DNA of 64,000 bases from Metabacillus sp. KUDC1714 (GCF_014217835.1 NZ_CP055263.1:4715501-4779500), one strand, 5' to 3'. Shown: positions 17,569-26,310, counted from the first letter of the stretch. Numbers and translations are program-made. Notes: generated from the letters alone by a model not told the origin.

Positions 17569-18501
17569 TTAGAGATCATTCCTTAATTTAGGATTCATCA
17601 CAGCATTTATAATGTCGGATATCGTATTAAACAATACAAAGGCCACTGCTACTATAAGAACATAAGCTTGGATAATGGGAAAATCTCTGCTTAATATGGA
17701 TCTAACACTTAGACTTCCTAACCCTGGCCAAGCAAAAACATTTTCTATTACTACTGTACTTCCCAATATAATGGGTATAGCCATACAAAATATTGAAATG
17801 GCTACTTGCAATGAATTCCTTAATATATGCAGGGTGATTTTCCTTTCTGTTAAGCCACATGCCCTTCCATACAGAACATAGTCTTCATTTAAATTGCTTA
17901 ACATCGAACTTCTAACGACCCTAAAATAGATACCTGCATAACTTACAGCTATGACAATAACCGGTAGAATGTAATTTTTATACGACTCCATTCCACTAGT
18001 TGGTAATAAATCCAATTTAACGGAAAAATACCAAATCATAAGAGCAGCAAGCCAATAAGATGGCATTGCCGTTAAAAAAAATGAAAATCCTCTTACCGAC
18101 TTATCAATTAATTTCCCTTCATTCATTGCACAAATAACACCTAATAGTATCGACATTAGGATAATGACAACAGATGAAACGAATGTCAGCTTGAACGTAT
18201 TTACAAAAGCTGGACCTATTAATGACCAAACTGGTTTTTCTGTCACATAGGAATTCCCAAAATCCAACTGTAAACAAGCAATGACCCAATCCAAGTATCG
18301 TATGATAAAGGGTTGATCCATCCCCAACTCTTCTTTCGTTTGAGCTATTAATTCCTCTGTTATTGTTGGAACACCTTGTGCTTGTAATACCACTTCAGCT
18401 GGATCTAAGGGAGAAAGATTAATTAACACAAACGTTAAAAATGATATGACTAGGAGTAAAGGGATAGAAATGAACAGCCTTTTAATGATGTAACGTCTCA
18501 A
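17569..18501 (-). CDS. cntB: Metallophore importer permease (CntB-like)
   Basis: 310 residues of the OppB/NikB type: helix 1 (RLFISIPLLLVISFLTFVLINLSPLDPA), then the long periplasmic-type loop with EELGMDQPFIIRYLDWV, and five helices with the coupling loop (YVLYGRACGLTERKITLHILRNSL). It is separated from cntA by 305 bases that contain a strong hairpin and a dispersed repeat. Confidence 0.85.
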   Translation of the reverse strand: MRRYIIKRLFISIPLLLVISFLTFVLINLSPLDPAEVVLQAQGVPTITEELIAQTKEELGMDQPFIIRYLDWVIACLQLDFGNSYVTEKPVWSLIGPAFVNTFKLTFVSSVVIILMSILLGVICAMNEGKLIDKSVRGFSFFLTAMPSYWLAALMIWYFSVKLDLLPTSGMESYKNYILPVIVIAVSYAGIYFRVVRSSMLSNLNEDYVLYGRACGLTERKITLHILRNSLQVAISIFCMAIPIILGSTVVIENVFAWPGLGSLSVRSILSRDFPIIQAYVLIVAVAFVLFNTISDIINAVMNPKLRNDL

Positions 18502-18587
18502 AGAAAATCTCCTTTCATTCGAAAAAAACAGCAGAAATTATCCTTTCCAATAAACTGTCAGAACTTTGCTATATGAGATAAGGGTTA

Positions 18588-18612
18588 AAAAGGGGGAATT
18601 CCCCCTTTTATT
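18588..18612. terminator. Strong hairpin between cntA and cntB
   Basis: Perfect arms AAAAAGGGGG and CCCCCTTTT meet at AATT. It lies in the 305-base gap inside the cnt operon, so it could terminate or attenuate transcription after cntA, or stabilise the cntA message. Confidence 0.65.
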
Positions 18613-18648
18613 TAAGGTAAGAAAGTATAGTTTTTGTACTTAGTTTTG

Positions 18649-18800
18649 GTGTCTAGCTCCAGCGCCTATCGCCTATCAAACTTCAGATCATCTCCCTACG
18701 ATAAGTCAACATCGGCTCGCTACGCTTACCGTGTTTCCTTTATCTCAGTCGATGCTCCTCCAGTTTGTACGGCGATGATCAAGGCGCTTGCGCTTTTCTT
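18649..18800. repeat. Bacillus-type dispersed repeat with terminal AGCGCCT/AGGCGCT
   Basis: It begins TGTCTAGCTCCAGCGCCT and ends AAGGCGCTTGCGCTTTTC, with an internal AAGTCAACA segment. I recognise this as a non-coding palindromic repeat spread through many Bacillus genomes. It is more GC-rich than its surroundings. Here it sits between cntA and cntB without breaking a gene. Confidence 0.7.
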
Positions 18801-18806
18801 ATTCAG

Positions 18807-20429
18807 TTATTCAAAATTCATTAGTTCAAATGGCAGTTCAAATTGGGTTTGCTTAAATGAAATACCTTTTAAATTTTTTGGTGCCACTACAGTGACGCTT
18901 CCATTTGATATTGGGATAAAGACTGCTTCATCGTGGACAATTGTTAAAATATCAGCATATAATGATTTTCGTGTTTCCTCATCGGTGGACACCATAACTT
19001 CATCAATCTTCTTGTAGAGTTCATCTGCTTTCGCAATGCCACTTGTAGTATGTAAGTAAGAAGCCTTAGAAGTAAAAGCAGCGATTGTACTTTGTGGATC
19101 ATATGCTAGTCCCCATGTTTGATTGAATAATAAATCATAATCACCAGTTGATCTTCTATTAGCAATTGAAGTTGATTCCTCACCAATATTCTCCAGTTGA
19201 ATACCTATCTCTTTTAATGAATGTTGCATAAATTCAGCCTGTGTTTTTTGGGAAGAAGAATTGCTATCATAATAAAGTTTTATTGCTAATTTGTTGCCGT
19301 TTTTCGTTCTAACTTCAGCACCATTCCCTAATTGCCATCCGGCTTCTTTTAAGATTTCTTTCGCTTTTTCAACATCGTAGTCTCGTTTCTTCAAATCAAC
19401 ATCTGCATAATTGACGTTAGATGAAAACATTGTATTGGCTATTGTTTCTGTCCCATTTAAAATATCCTTACTAATTGTTTCTCTATCGATAGCGTACCAA
19501 ATCGCTTCACGAACAGCTGTCTCGTTTACTGGATTATCCAATTTACTACTATTAGCTACGATCATTTTCGTATTCATTGGTTCACTTCTAACGAGTTGAT
19601 ATTCACCAGAATCAACTAATTGATTCATTGCTTCAACATCAAGACTGTCTGCACCTCGATCATCAGTGAAAGCAACGTTTACTTCTCCTTTTTGTAAGGA
19701 TAAAAATGTCGTTTCCCCTGCAGGAAGAACTTTAGAAGTAATTTTCTTAATCTTAGGTGAGCCACCCCAGTAGTTTTCATTTGCTTCAAAAGTGGCATAC
19801 TGATCGGTCTTATGTTCTGTAAGAACATACGGTCCTGTCCCGTTGTAACCATTTACACCATCTTTTGTTCCCCCGTCAATAAAATTTTTGGGTGATAGGA
19901 ATACATAAGGTCTAGTCATAGACAATTCAACTAAAGTTGGATAATATGCTTCTGACAGAACTAATTCAACTGTATACTCATCTACTACATTACAACTCTC
20001 GATTTTTGTTGATAGCTTAATCCAAGAATGTTTTTCTGCATTATTTTGAACAGCCTCAATATTTTGCTTCACGGCCTCTGCGTTAAATGGTTCCCCATCA
20101 TGGAATTTCACATCTTTTCTTAAATGAAAAGTATATACTTTTCCATCTTCTGAAACTTCCCAGGACTCAGCAAGTAAAGGCTTAATTCCATCTTTCGTAT
20201 TTTCAACTAATGATTCATATATCATCCCTTGAGCAGGCATTGAGCCTGTGTACAAATGAGGGTTCATATCATTAATATCTTTAGCTGATGCATAAACTAA
20301 TTCTTTTTCATTATTTGTTGAGACCGTATCTTCCTTTACATTACTAGATTTCCCAGTATTTACAGAGCAGGCAACTAGAATAGATAAAACCAAAAAAACG
20401 AGAGCCACTAACTTATGTCTAATTAACAA
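18807..20429 (-). CDS. cntA: Metal-opine substrate-binding lipoprotein (CntA-like)
   Basis: 540 residues of the SBP_bac_5 (Opp/Nik) family. The signal sequence ends in the lipobox LVAC at about residue 21. PLLAESWEVSEDGKVYTFHLRKDVKFHDGEPFNAEAV is the family signature. A TTG start follows an AGGGAGAAGAG site. In Staphylococcus CntA captures nickel, cobalt and zinc bound to staphylopine. It has its own Zur-like operator upstream, as expected if cntA is transcribed separately as well as with cntKLM. Confidence 0.82.
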   Translation of the reverse strand: MLIRHKLVALVFLVLSILVACSVNTGKSSNVKEDTVSTNNEKELVYASAKDINDMNPHLYTGSMPAQGMIYESLVENTKDGIKPLLAESWEVSEDGKVYTFHLRKDVKFHDGEPFNAEAVKQNIEAVQNNAEKHSWIKLSTKIESCNVVDEYTVELVLSEAYYPTLVELSMTRPYVFLSPKNFIDGGTKDGVNGYNGTGPYVLTEHKTDQYATFEANENYWGGSPKIKKITSKVLPAGETTFLSLQKGEVNVAFTDDRGADSLDVEAMNQLVDSGEYQLVRSEPMNTKMIVANSSKLDNPVNETAVREAIWYAIDRETISKDILNGTETIANTMFSSNVNYADVDLKKRDYDVEKAKEILKEAGWQLGNGAEVRTKNGNKLAIKLYYDSNSSSQKTQAEFMQHSLKEIGIQLENIGEESTSIANRRSTGDYDLLFNQTWGLAYDPQSTIAAFTSKASYLHTTSGIAKADELYKKIDEVMVSTDEETRKSLYADILTIVHDEAVFIPISNGSVTVVAPKNLKGISFKQTQFELPFELMNFE

Positions 20430-20497
20430 TGTACTCTTCTCCCTTTCGTCTTGCTAAATTGAATGTAACTCACTTTTGTCGGCTAGATACGATGAAT

Positions 20498-20520
20498 TAA
20501 ATCGTAATAATTCCTATTTA
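20498..20520 (-). promoter_or_regulatory. Zur box upstream of cntA
   Basis: Its left half TAAATCGTAAT is identical to the B. subtilis Zur consensus. The right half ATTCCTATTTA matches 9 of 11. It lies about 70 bases before cntA. Confidence 0.8.
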
Positions 20521-20563
20521 TATAGTATACTACTCTATTATTTTTAAGATTAGTACTGTTTCA

Positions 20564-21871
20564 TCATCTTGTTCCTATACTTTTTCCAATTCCGTTGCAT
20601 ATCATTTTCAAGTCTTCATCAAAGCTTTGAACGGTAAATGCTTTAGATAGTAATTCACCTTTATGAGATTGAGCAACCTTTTTAATTTTATTCTCATAAG
20701 TTTTATTAAACTTGTCTATGGTTGGGCAAGGCGTTTTTGTATATCTTGCAATTCCTTGTATGATTTTTATTCGATAATAATCTTCCTTAGGCATCCTAGG
20801 GATATCCAAATACCCTTCCATATTGACGAATATTTTCCTAAATGGAACAGCAGAAAAATCAAAATATTTTCCTTCCTGATCTGGTTCTGAAAAAGGATCG
20901 ATTAACAGTGCGGTATAGCGTATATACAATAAGTATTCTTGCTGAATAATGTCTAACTGATCGAAATTTTCTATATCATTACGTGATAAACTTTCCAATC
21001 TCACCGGATAATTATCATCTGTCATAAATTTAAGTAAATTGATACTTTGTAAGTTCATCTTCCCTAGAACATTCATAATTTCTTTCCATTGGGCCAGCAT
21101 ATCACGAATTAAATATTGGGTAATGGGTCCCTCAGGATAAATTTTATATACATATTTCTTGGTATCTAATTCTCCAAATATTGTACTTAATGAAAAATCA
21201 TTCATAAACAACGGTGGGTGTACATATAAAGAAATATTTCTTGTCTCAGCCTCAATTGGAGATTTCATAATTTCTAGAGTAATACCTAGTTGTTGATATA
21301 ACTTACATAGTCTGTTGGCATTTTTAGACGGATAGTGTGTGGAGCCTATATAAATCTTTTTCTTTACTGCTGTTGTTAATACATGATTAAGTGGTCTGTC
21401 GTCCGTCCATCGTGTATCACCAAAATATGTAGAAAAACTAATAATTTCCGCATCTGAATTAAGATGGCTCATATAATTACTTATTAAGCTATTCGATCCA
21501 AAAGTCGGAGAAATTAAAACAATACACCTTACTTGTTTTAAAAACCTATCATTGATTTGTTTTAATACTTCGATGTAGGCATCCGTGGTTACAGAAAGAA
21601 TAATAGTATCCCAGTCACCCTTAATTGTTCCATATCCATTAAAAACTTGATCAACGAAGCATTCACCTTCCATACTTCGATGCTTTTCATTTTGAACGCT
21701 TACACGAATTAGTTGGTCACTTCGCTTAAGCTCCGCAAAGACTTTTTCTGAACGAATAGATTCTCTTCCGGCAATTCCCACATAACAATTCAATTTCTTT
21801 TTAAAATTTACAGCAAGTTGGATTGATGTAGGACCAGTTCCTAACAATAAGACTCTCTTAAACTCACTCAT
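20564..21871 (-). CDS. cntM: Opine dehydrogenase of metallophore synthesis (CntM-like)
   Basis: Numbered from the ATG at 21871, chosen because GTGAGG lies about 5 bases upstream (an in-frame TTG lies at 21892). The N-terminal Rossmann motif is LLLGTGPTSIQLA. The middle holds ISPTFGS and ISFSTYFGDTR, then VHPPLFMNDFSL. It condenses the CntL product with an alpha-keto acid using NAD(P)H, the last step of staphylopine synthesis. Asp152 (GDTR) and Arg36 (GRES) correspond to staphylococcal residues I recall as Asp150, tied to pyruvate use, and Arg33, tied to NADPH. A staphylopine-type rather than pseudopaline-type product is therefore inferred. Confidence 0.88.
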   Translation of the reverse strand: MSEFKRVLLLGTGPTSIQLAVNFKKKLNCYVGIAGRESIRSEKVFAELKRSDQLIRVSVQNEKHRSMEGECFVDQVFNGYGTIKGDWDTIILSVTTDAYIEVLKQINDRFLKQVRCIVLISPTFGSNSLISNYMSHLNSDAEIISFSTYFGDTRWTDDRPLNHVLTTAVKKKIYIGSTHYPSKNANRLCKLYQQLGITLEIMKSPIEAETRNISLYVHPPLFMNDFSLSTIFGELDTKKYVYKIYPEGPITQYLIRDMLAQWKEIMNVLGKMNLQSINLLKFMTDDNYPVRLESLSRNDIENFDQLDIIQQEYLLYIRYTALLIDPFSEPDQEGKYFDFSAVPFRKIFVNMEGYLDIPRMPKEDYYRIKIIQGIARYTKTPCPTIDKFNKTYENKIKKVAQSHKGELLSKAFTVQSFDEDLKMICNGIGKSIGTR

Positions 21872-21902
21872 AAAGGCCTCACTTTCTTTCAAACTAAGTA
21901 AG

Positions 21903-22697
21903 TTATGCTTTTTTATACAATGCTATATCAAATACATGATCAGGTCGTAATATCTTTTCAACTTGTCTCCACTTTTGCCCATCCACCTCTCTCGATGGGT
22001 AATTAAATAAGGACTTCAACTGATCACCATATCTCATAGCAACAACTACATTTTCATTCGTCAATATGTGTAATTGATCCAATATCTCATATTTACTTTC
22101 AACAGTTGAACTAAAAATGATATGGGTCACATCTTTTGTATAATTAAGATTTTCTACTAATGCTTTTTCTAATCTGATATTTAATCCAGCTCCCAATCTT
22201 TCTACAACGTTTCGTCCTAGATTAATGGCTTCATCATCTATATCTATTCCTACAACCTCTGCTCCTGTTCGCTTCGCAATTAACAGTGGTGTCATTGGAA
22301 ATGAACCAGAACCTACTAATAATACTTTTGATTTGGAAGTAACTCGGAAACTTCCGAATTCTTTTTCAATGCACGATTCTATATTTTGGAAGTAATCAGT
22401 CATTTCGACATTTCCATTCTGCAACTTGAATGCACGATATTTTTCCATAATAGCAACACAAAGTGCAGATTTTTTTCTTAAACCCACTACAAGTTGATTC
22501 AAATCACTAGATTCCTGTCGTTCTAGTTGTTCCCAAGCTTCTTTATTCCTGTCGTCTGTAATGAATTTTGAATAAGCATCTATTAAACTCCCTAACTCTG
22601 AACAATTATTGATTGTATGATCGTATCTTCTTGATAAATCATCAAATTTTTCTAAAAACTCACTTAAATGTTCTTGAAAAGTTATTACAGTATTCAT
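21903..22697 (-). CDS. cntL: Nicotianamine-synthase-like aminobutanoyltransferase (CntL-like)
   Basis: 264 residues with an SAM-binding Rossmann motif (KVLLVGSGSFPMTPLLIAKRTG) followed by VVGIDIDDEAINLGR. CntL transfers the aminobutanoate part of S-adenosylmethionine to D-histidine. GGGGTGA precedes the ATG. It lies 31 bases from the CntM-like start and 27 bases from the racemase stop, forming a tight synthesis trio. Its length is close to that recalled for S. aureus CntL. Confidence 0.85.
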   Translation of the reverse strand: MNTVITFQEHLSEFLEKFDDLSRRYDHTINNCSELGSLIDAYSKFITDDRNKEAWEQLERQESSDLNQLVVGLRKKSALCVAIMEKYRAFKLQNGNVEMTDYFQNIESCIEKEFGSFRVTSKSKVLLVGSGSFPMTPLLIAKRTGAEVVGIDIDDEAINLGRNVVERLGAGLNIRLEKALVENLNYTKDVTHIIFSSTVESKYEILDQLHILTNENVVVAMRYGDQLKSLFNYPSREVDGQKWRQVEKILRPDHVFDIALYKKA

Positions 22698-22724
22698 TCA
22701 ATTCACCCCAACACAGTATTTTAA

Positions 22725-23558
22725 CTAAACATCTATAAAAGCTTTGCCTTGTGCTACTATTCCGACAGATCCTTCAATCCTAAGACTTGTTAATTCTTCT
22801 TTATAACAAGTAGCAGCTACATTAATAATGCCACCTGGTTGCCTGATCTTAGCAACAATCTCTCCTTTATTTTTCCAAGCTAGATAAGCTCCTAAGGAGG
22901 CCGTACCTGAACCACACCCCCTTTCCCAAATCATGCTATCTAGATGTGTGACATATATAAGAGGAGCCAATTCATGAGATTTAGATTTATATAATAGAAT
23001 GCCGATTAAATAAGAACCTAAGGTTACTCCAAGCAACTTTGCTAATGATTGCGCTTTTTCCCTCTCTGTCTTACTAAATTCCTCGACTTCAATCACAATA
23101 TGTATAAACTCATGGTATCTTACGATAACGATATTCAAATCGCTGCCATCATACTTTATTGTTCTAGTTTCTATCCTCTTAGGAAAAGGCATAGTAACTT
23201 GACAGTAATATTCATCTAAATTTCGTTTCACTTGACACATTATTAAATTATCTGTGCCTGAAACTTCTAATAATATTTCCGTCAAATCGTTTAGCTTTAA
23301 TCCGTTTTCAGATGCAATATAAGCAGCCAATGCCATACAAGCATTACCACAAAACTCACCTCCAGCCATCTGTAGATATGCAGCAGCTTTATTATTTATC
23401 GGTTTTTCTATAAAACCTACTTGTTCAGCATATACGTTGTCATATGACATTATTTTCGAAGCAATGTGACTATACTCCTCAACTGGATAATTAGTTTTAA
23501 CAAGGATCGTCATATTTTGTGTTGGATTAAATTTTATAAAATCTATTTCCTGTTTCAT
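22725..23558 (-). CDS. cntK: Histidine racemase, DapF-type fold (CntK-like)
   Basis: 277 residues in two similar halves, each supplying a catalytic cysteine: Cys70 in GGEFCGNACM and Cys215 in ERGCGSGTASLG, the cofactor-free racemase pair. CntK makes D-histidine for CntL. The ATG at 23558 is preferred (AAGGA 8 bases upstream); GTG at 23561 directly precedes it. Diaminopimelate epimerase is the alternative by fold, but position at the head of cntLM argues for CntK. A Zur box lies about 60 bases upstream. Confidence 0.82.
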   Translation of the reverse strand: MKQEIDFIKFNPTQNMTILVKTNYPVEEYSHIASKIMSYDNVYAEQVGFIEKPINNKAAAYLQMAGGEFCGNACMALAAYIASENGLKLNDLTEILLEVSGTDNLIMCQVKRNLDEYYCQVTMPFPKRIETRTIKYDGSDLNIVIVRYHEFIHIVIEVEEFSKTEREKAQSLAKLLGVTLGSYLIGILLYKSKSHELAPLIYVTHLDSMIWERGCGSGTASLGAYLAWKNKGEIVAKIRQPGGIINVAATCYKEELTSLRIEGSVGIVAQGKAFIDV

Positions 23559-23615
23559 CACAACTATCCTTTACACTTATATTTTTTATTTGAGTTTCCG
23601 TTGTTTCATTGAAAT

Positions 23616-23638
23616 CAAAACGAAATGATTACGATTTA
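23616..23638 (-). promoter_or_regulatory. Zur box upstream of cntK
   Basis: The half nearest rpsN is a perfect ATTACGATTTA; the other half matches the consensus at 8 of 11. It lies in the only promoter-sized gap before cntKLM. Confidence 0.78.
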
Positions 23639-23776
23639 AAACCTAAATTGAATTATTTCATAACGATCTATAGCGTTAATACAACTTTATTCAACACACA
23701 CAATTGTTGTAACCCTAATTTCCCAATCAGTTTCAATCCTCAAATTCCTTTATTAGCGGTTGAACGTGTATATATT

Positions 23777-24046
23777 CTACCAACTTGACTTTTTCACACC
23801 AGGAATTTGTCCTTTATGAGCGTATTCCCTAAAAGCTATACGGGACATTTTGAACTTTCTTAAATATCCTCTTGGTCTTCCTGTTACTAGACATCTGTTT
23901 TTTAATCGCGTCGGTGATGAATCTCTTGGGAGTTTTCTAAGGGCTTCATAATCCTCTTTTTCGATTAACTCCATACGAAGAGCCGCATACTTCTTCACCA
24001 TTGCCTGACGTTTCTGTTCTTTTGCTACTTTCGATTTTTTTGCCAT
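23777..24046 (-). CDS. rpsN: Ribosomal protein S14, zinc-independent paralogue
   Basis: 89 residues ending [27 protein letters not shown], the S14 C-terminal signature. Only one cysteine (in [13 protein letters not shown]) is present, so the CxxC pairs that bind zinc in short S14 are missing. Such paralogues replace the zinc form during zinc starvation and are Zur-repressed in Bacillus. AAAGGAG precedes the ATG. Position between the cnt genes and the L33 paralogue, each with Zur-like sites, agrees. Confidence 0.9.
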   Translation of the reverse strand: MAKKSKVAKEQKRQAMVKKYAALRMELIEKEDYEALRKLPRDSSPTRLKNRCLVTGRPRGYLRKFKMSRIAFREYAHKGQIPGVKKSSW

Positions 24047-24082
24047 AATTATTTTCTCCTTTAGTTTTCTTTCATCTTCAAA

Positions 24083-24105
24083 TAAAATAGAATCATTACG
24101 TATTA
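24083..24105 (-). promoter_or_regulatory. Degenerate Zur box upstream of rpsN
   Basis: ATTACGTATTA matches the right half at 9 of 11 and TAAAATAGAAT the left half at 7 of 11. It is the weakest of the seven sites. Confidence 0.5.
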
Positions 24106-24147
24106 CAAACCATATTCTCCCCTATGAAAATGATCAGCTTACATATC

Positions 24148-24297
24148 TTATTTGGTTTCTCGATGTAAAGTACGTTTTTTCAAACGTGGACAATATTTCA
24201 TAAGCTCGATACGGTCTGGATTTGTTCGTTTATTCTTCGGCGTAATGTAATTCCGATCTCCGGTTTCTGTACACGCTAATGTAATTTTGACTCTCAT
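24148..24297 (-). CDS. rpmG: Ribosomal protein L33, zinc-independent paralogue (49 aa)
   Basis: The protein reads [18 protein letters not shown], then [20 protein letters not shown] and [11 protein letters not shown]. The usual two CxxC zinc knuckles are each reduced to a single cysteine (CTET and CPRL), so zinc cannot be held in the normal way. This is the zinc-free L33 form. The second of two adjacent ATG codons (24297) has AGGAGG at 7 bases. Two Zur boxes lie upstream. Confidence 0.88.
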   Translation of the reverse strand: MRVKITLACTETGDRNYITPKNKRTNPDRIELMKYCPRLKKRTLHRETK

Positions 24298-24399
24298 CAT
24301 ATTTCCTCCTATAGTTTCTTTATTGGTCCTTATATCTGAAAAGAAGGCAAAATCTAATAAGTTCAGACAATCAGAACTTTTTATCTTTTAACACAATTA

Positions 24400-24422
24400 T
24401 AAAACGTCATAATTACGATTTG
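24400..24422 (-). promoter_or_regulatory. Zur box 1 upstream of rpmG
   Basis: TAAAACGTCAT (9 of 11) and ATTACGATTTG (10 of 11) around a central A. Confidence 0.78.
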
Positions 24423-24501
24423 TGTTTTATAAAAACATCCAACATTATTTCTCATTAACATCGCGTAAAAATTTGTCGGTGTTAATAACACAACATTATT
24501 A

Positions 24502-24524
24502 TAAAGCGTAATGATTACTATTTG
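24502..24524 (-). promoter_or_regulatory. Zur box 2 upstream of rpmG
   Basis: TAAAGCGTAAT (10 of 11) and ATTACTATTTG (9 of 11) around a central G, 102 bp from box 1. Why one short gene should have two separate sites is unclear; a small RNA or second promoter in between is possible. Confidence 0.78.
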
Positions 24525-24668
24525 CAAGTGATTTTATAAACTCATCTCTCGTAGAGTACATCAAAGTTACATATTTAGTGTGTAAGCGTTATCCAAACCC
24601 TGTAACAAAACTACTGTTTTGAGAAATATGGGAAGGCTTAGGGAAGCTTATTAAGTAATAAACGACTA

Positions 24669-24693
24669 GGGAGCATCTTAAAATGATGTTCCC
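24669..24693. terminator. Hairpin downstream of second importer operon
   Basis: Arms GGGAGCATC and GATGTTCCC (one G-U pair) around a short A/T loop, 63 bases after the last ATPase gene. The T tract is weak on the minus strand. Confidence 0.55.
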
Positions 24694-24755
24694 TTCATCT
24701 TTTATAATAGAGTTTTTAATAATTAATAATCCTTTGCGTAAAGAACTTTCCCATT

Positions 24756-25514
24756 CTAAAAAATCGAAATTAGCTCTTTTGTATAATTATGACGCTGATC
24801 ATCAAATAATTCAGCACACGGAAATTGATCGACAATGATCCCCTTTTTCATTACCATGATTCGTTGACTCAGTTGCTTTACTGCTGCAAGATCATGTGAA
24901 ATAAACAAATAAGAAAGTTTTAAATTCTGACGTAGCTCAGTCAACAAAGTTAATATTTCTGCTTGGGAAATGACATCCAGACTTGCAGTTGGTTCATCTA
25001 AAATAATTAACTCAGGTTCGATGCTGATCGAGCGAGCGATTGTAACCCTCTGCCTTTGTCCACCACTCAATTCATGCGGATAGCGTCCCGCTAAACTGGC
25101 TGGTAATCCCACAGCATCTAGTAACTGAAGGACAAATTGTTCCTTCGATGTAAAAGAAAAATGCCTAAGTGCTAGATCACTTCGATATTGAATATATGGA
25201 TCTAGTAGAGAATCCTTTATTTTCAGCTTAGGATTTAATGCGGCAGTAGGATTTTGAAAGACGATTTGCATATCTTTACGAAAAGGAATTAGCTGACGAT
25301 GACGAAGATTTTCAATAGCCTCGTCTTTAAAGAAGATTGAGCCACTGTCAATATTTTCTAATCTTAGTAAACAACGAGCGAGTGTACTTTTACCACACCC
25401 ACTTTCACCTACAAGCCCTAAGCATTCTCCCTTTTGCAAATCAAATGACAGATTAGTAACGACTTCTTGCCCATTATATAATTTTGTTAGTTGTTTAACA
25501 GAAAGTAGATTCAT
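24756..25514 (-). CDS. Opp/Nik-type importer ATPase, OppF/CntF-like
   Basis: 252 residues: Walker A GESGCGKST, signature LSGGQRQRVTIARS, Walker B LIILDEPTASLD, H-loop ISHD, and the HNYTKELI tail of the family. It overlaps the other ATPase gene by 20 bases. It is the last gene of a five-gene operon headed by Zur boxes. Confidence 0.85.
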   Translation of the reverse strand: MNLLSVKQLTKLYNGQEVVTNLSFDLQKGECLGLVGESGCGKSTLARCLLRLENIDSGSIFFKDEAIENLRHRQLIPFRKDMQIVFQNPTAALNPKLKIKDSLLDPYIQYRSDLALRHFSFTSKEQFVLQLLDAVGLPASLAGRYPHELSGGQRQRVTIARSISIEPELIILDEPTASLDVISQAEILTLLTELRQNLKLSYLFISHDLAAVKQLSQRIMVMKKGIIVDQFPCAELFDDQRHNYTKELISIF

Positions 25515-26310
25515 ATGAAACCTCTCTATCTAATCCTGAAGGAAGACCTTTTTCTAATATCGGTGCCGCTTTTATCAACTGTTTTGTATATTCATGCTGA
25601 GGATGATCAAGTATTCGATGCTTGCCACCAGATTCAATAATTTCTCCACTCTTCATAATCGCTAAGCGAGTTGCATAACGTCTAACATGTCGCCAATCAT
25701 GAGTAATAAAAAGGATGGCACATCCAGACTCTTTTTGCCGCTTTGCAAGCAACTCTAATATTCTATGGGTAGTGACACTATCAAGAGCCGTCGTTATTTC
25801 GTCTGCAATGACCAGGTCTGGTGAAAACATTAGAGCTAATGCAATTGAAGCACGCTGAAGCTGTCCTCCACTTAATTGAAATGCGTACCTGCTATAAAAC
25901 GTTTCATCTAGTCCAACAGATTCTAATGCCTCCAGTGTTTTCATTCTACGTGTTTCTTTATTATTAATTCCATGAACCTTTTGATATTCTTGAAAGTGCT
26001 GACCAATCGTTCGAAATGGAGTAAAAGAACCTTGATAATCCTGGAAAATATATGACAATTTCTTACCGCGAATATCACCTAATTGTTTACGAGACAACGA
26101 CATCATATTATGTTCGTTGAAATTAATTACCCCCTCCATTCGTAAATTAGAAGGCAGCATTTGACCAATCGCCTGTGAGAGCATACTTTTCCCACTTCCG
26201 CTTTGCCCTACCAATGCATACCATTCACCTTTACGTATGGATAAAGATACACAATCTATTATTTTTTTCTCTCCACTACTGACAGATAATTGTTCAATAG
26301 ACAATATCAT
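25495..26310 (-). CDS. Opp/Nik-type importer ATPase, OppD/CntD-like
   Basis: 271 residues: Walker A GQSGSGKSM, signature LSGGQLQRASIALA, Walker B LVIADEITTALDS, H-loop ITHD, C-terminal HEYTKQLIKAAP. It overlaps the permease gene upstream by 4 bases and the other ATPase by 20, so the operon is translationally coupled throughout. Confidence 0.85.
   Translation of the reverse strand: MILSIEQLSVSSGEKKIIDCVSLSIRKGEWYALVGQSGSGKSMLSQAIGQMLPSNLRMEGVINFNEHNMMSLSRKQLGDIRGKKLSYIFQDYQGSFTPFRTIGQHFQEYQKVHGINNKETRRMKTLEALESVGLDETFYSRYAFQLSGGQLQRASIALALMFSPDLVIADEITTALDSVTTHRILELLAKRQKESGCAILFITHDWRHVRRYATRLAIMKSGEIIESGGKHRILDHPQHEYTKQLIKAAPILEKGLPSGLDREVSYESTFC

Larger units (their letters stand above)
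24299..24755. other. Regulatory gap with two Zur boxes and two hairpins
   Basis: No supported gene. It holds Zur boxes at 24400-24422 and 24502-24524, an inverted repeat between them (ATTAACATCG at 24454-24463 and CGGTGTTAAT at 24477-24486), and a hairpin at 24669-24693. Confidence 0.6.

Noticed and set aside
15111..20429. The importer genes as a simple oligopeptide or nickel operon
   Set aside because: They are contiguous with racemase, transferase, opine dehydrogenase and exporter genes and have Zur-like boxes, which fits a metallophore system better.
22725..23558. The DapF-like protein as diaminopimelate epimerase
   Set aside because: Position at the head of CntL- and CntM-like genes with a Zur box favours histidine racemase; DapF is usually a housekeeping gene elsewhere.
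24299..24755. A hidden small gene between the two Zur boxes
   Set aside because: No frame there has both a start and a ribosome binding site; a leader or small RNA remains possible.
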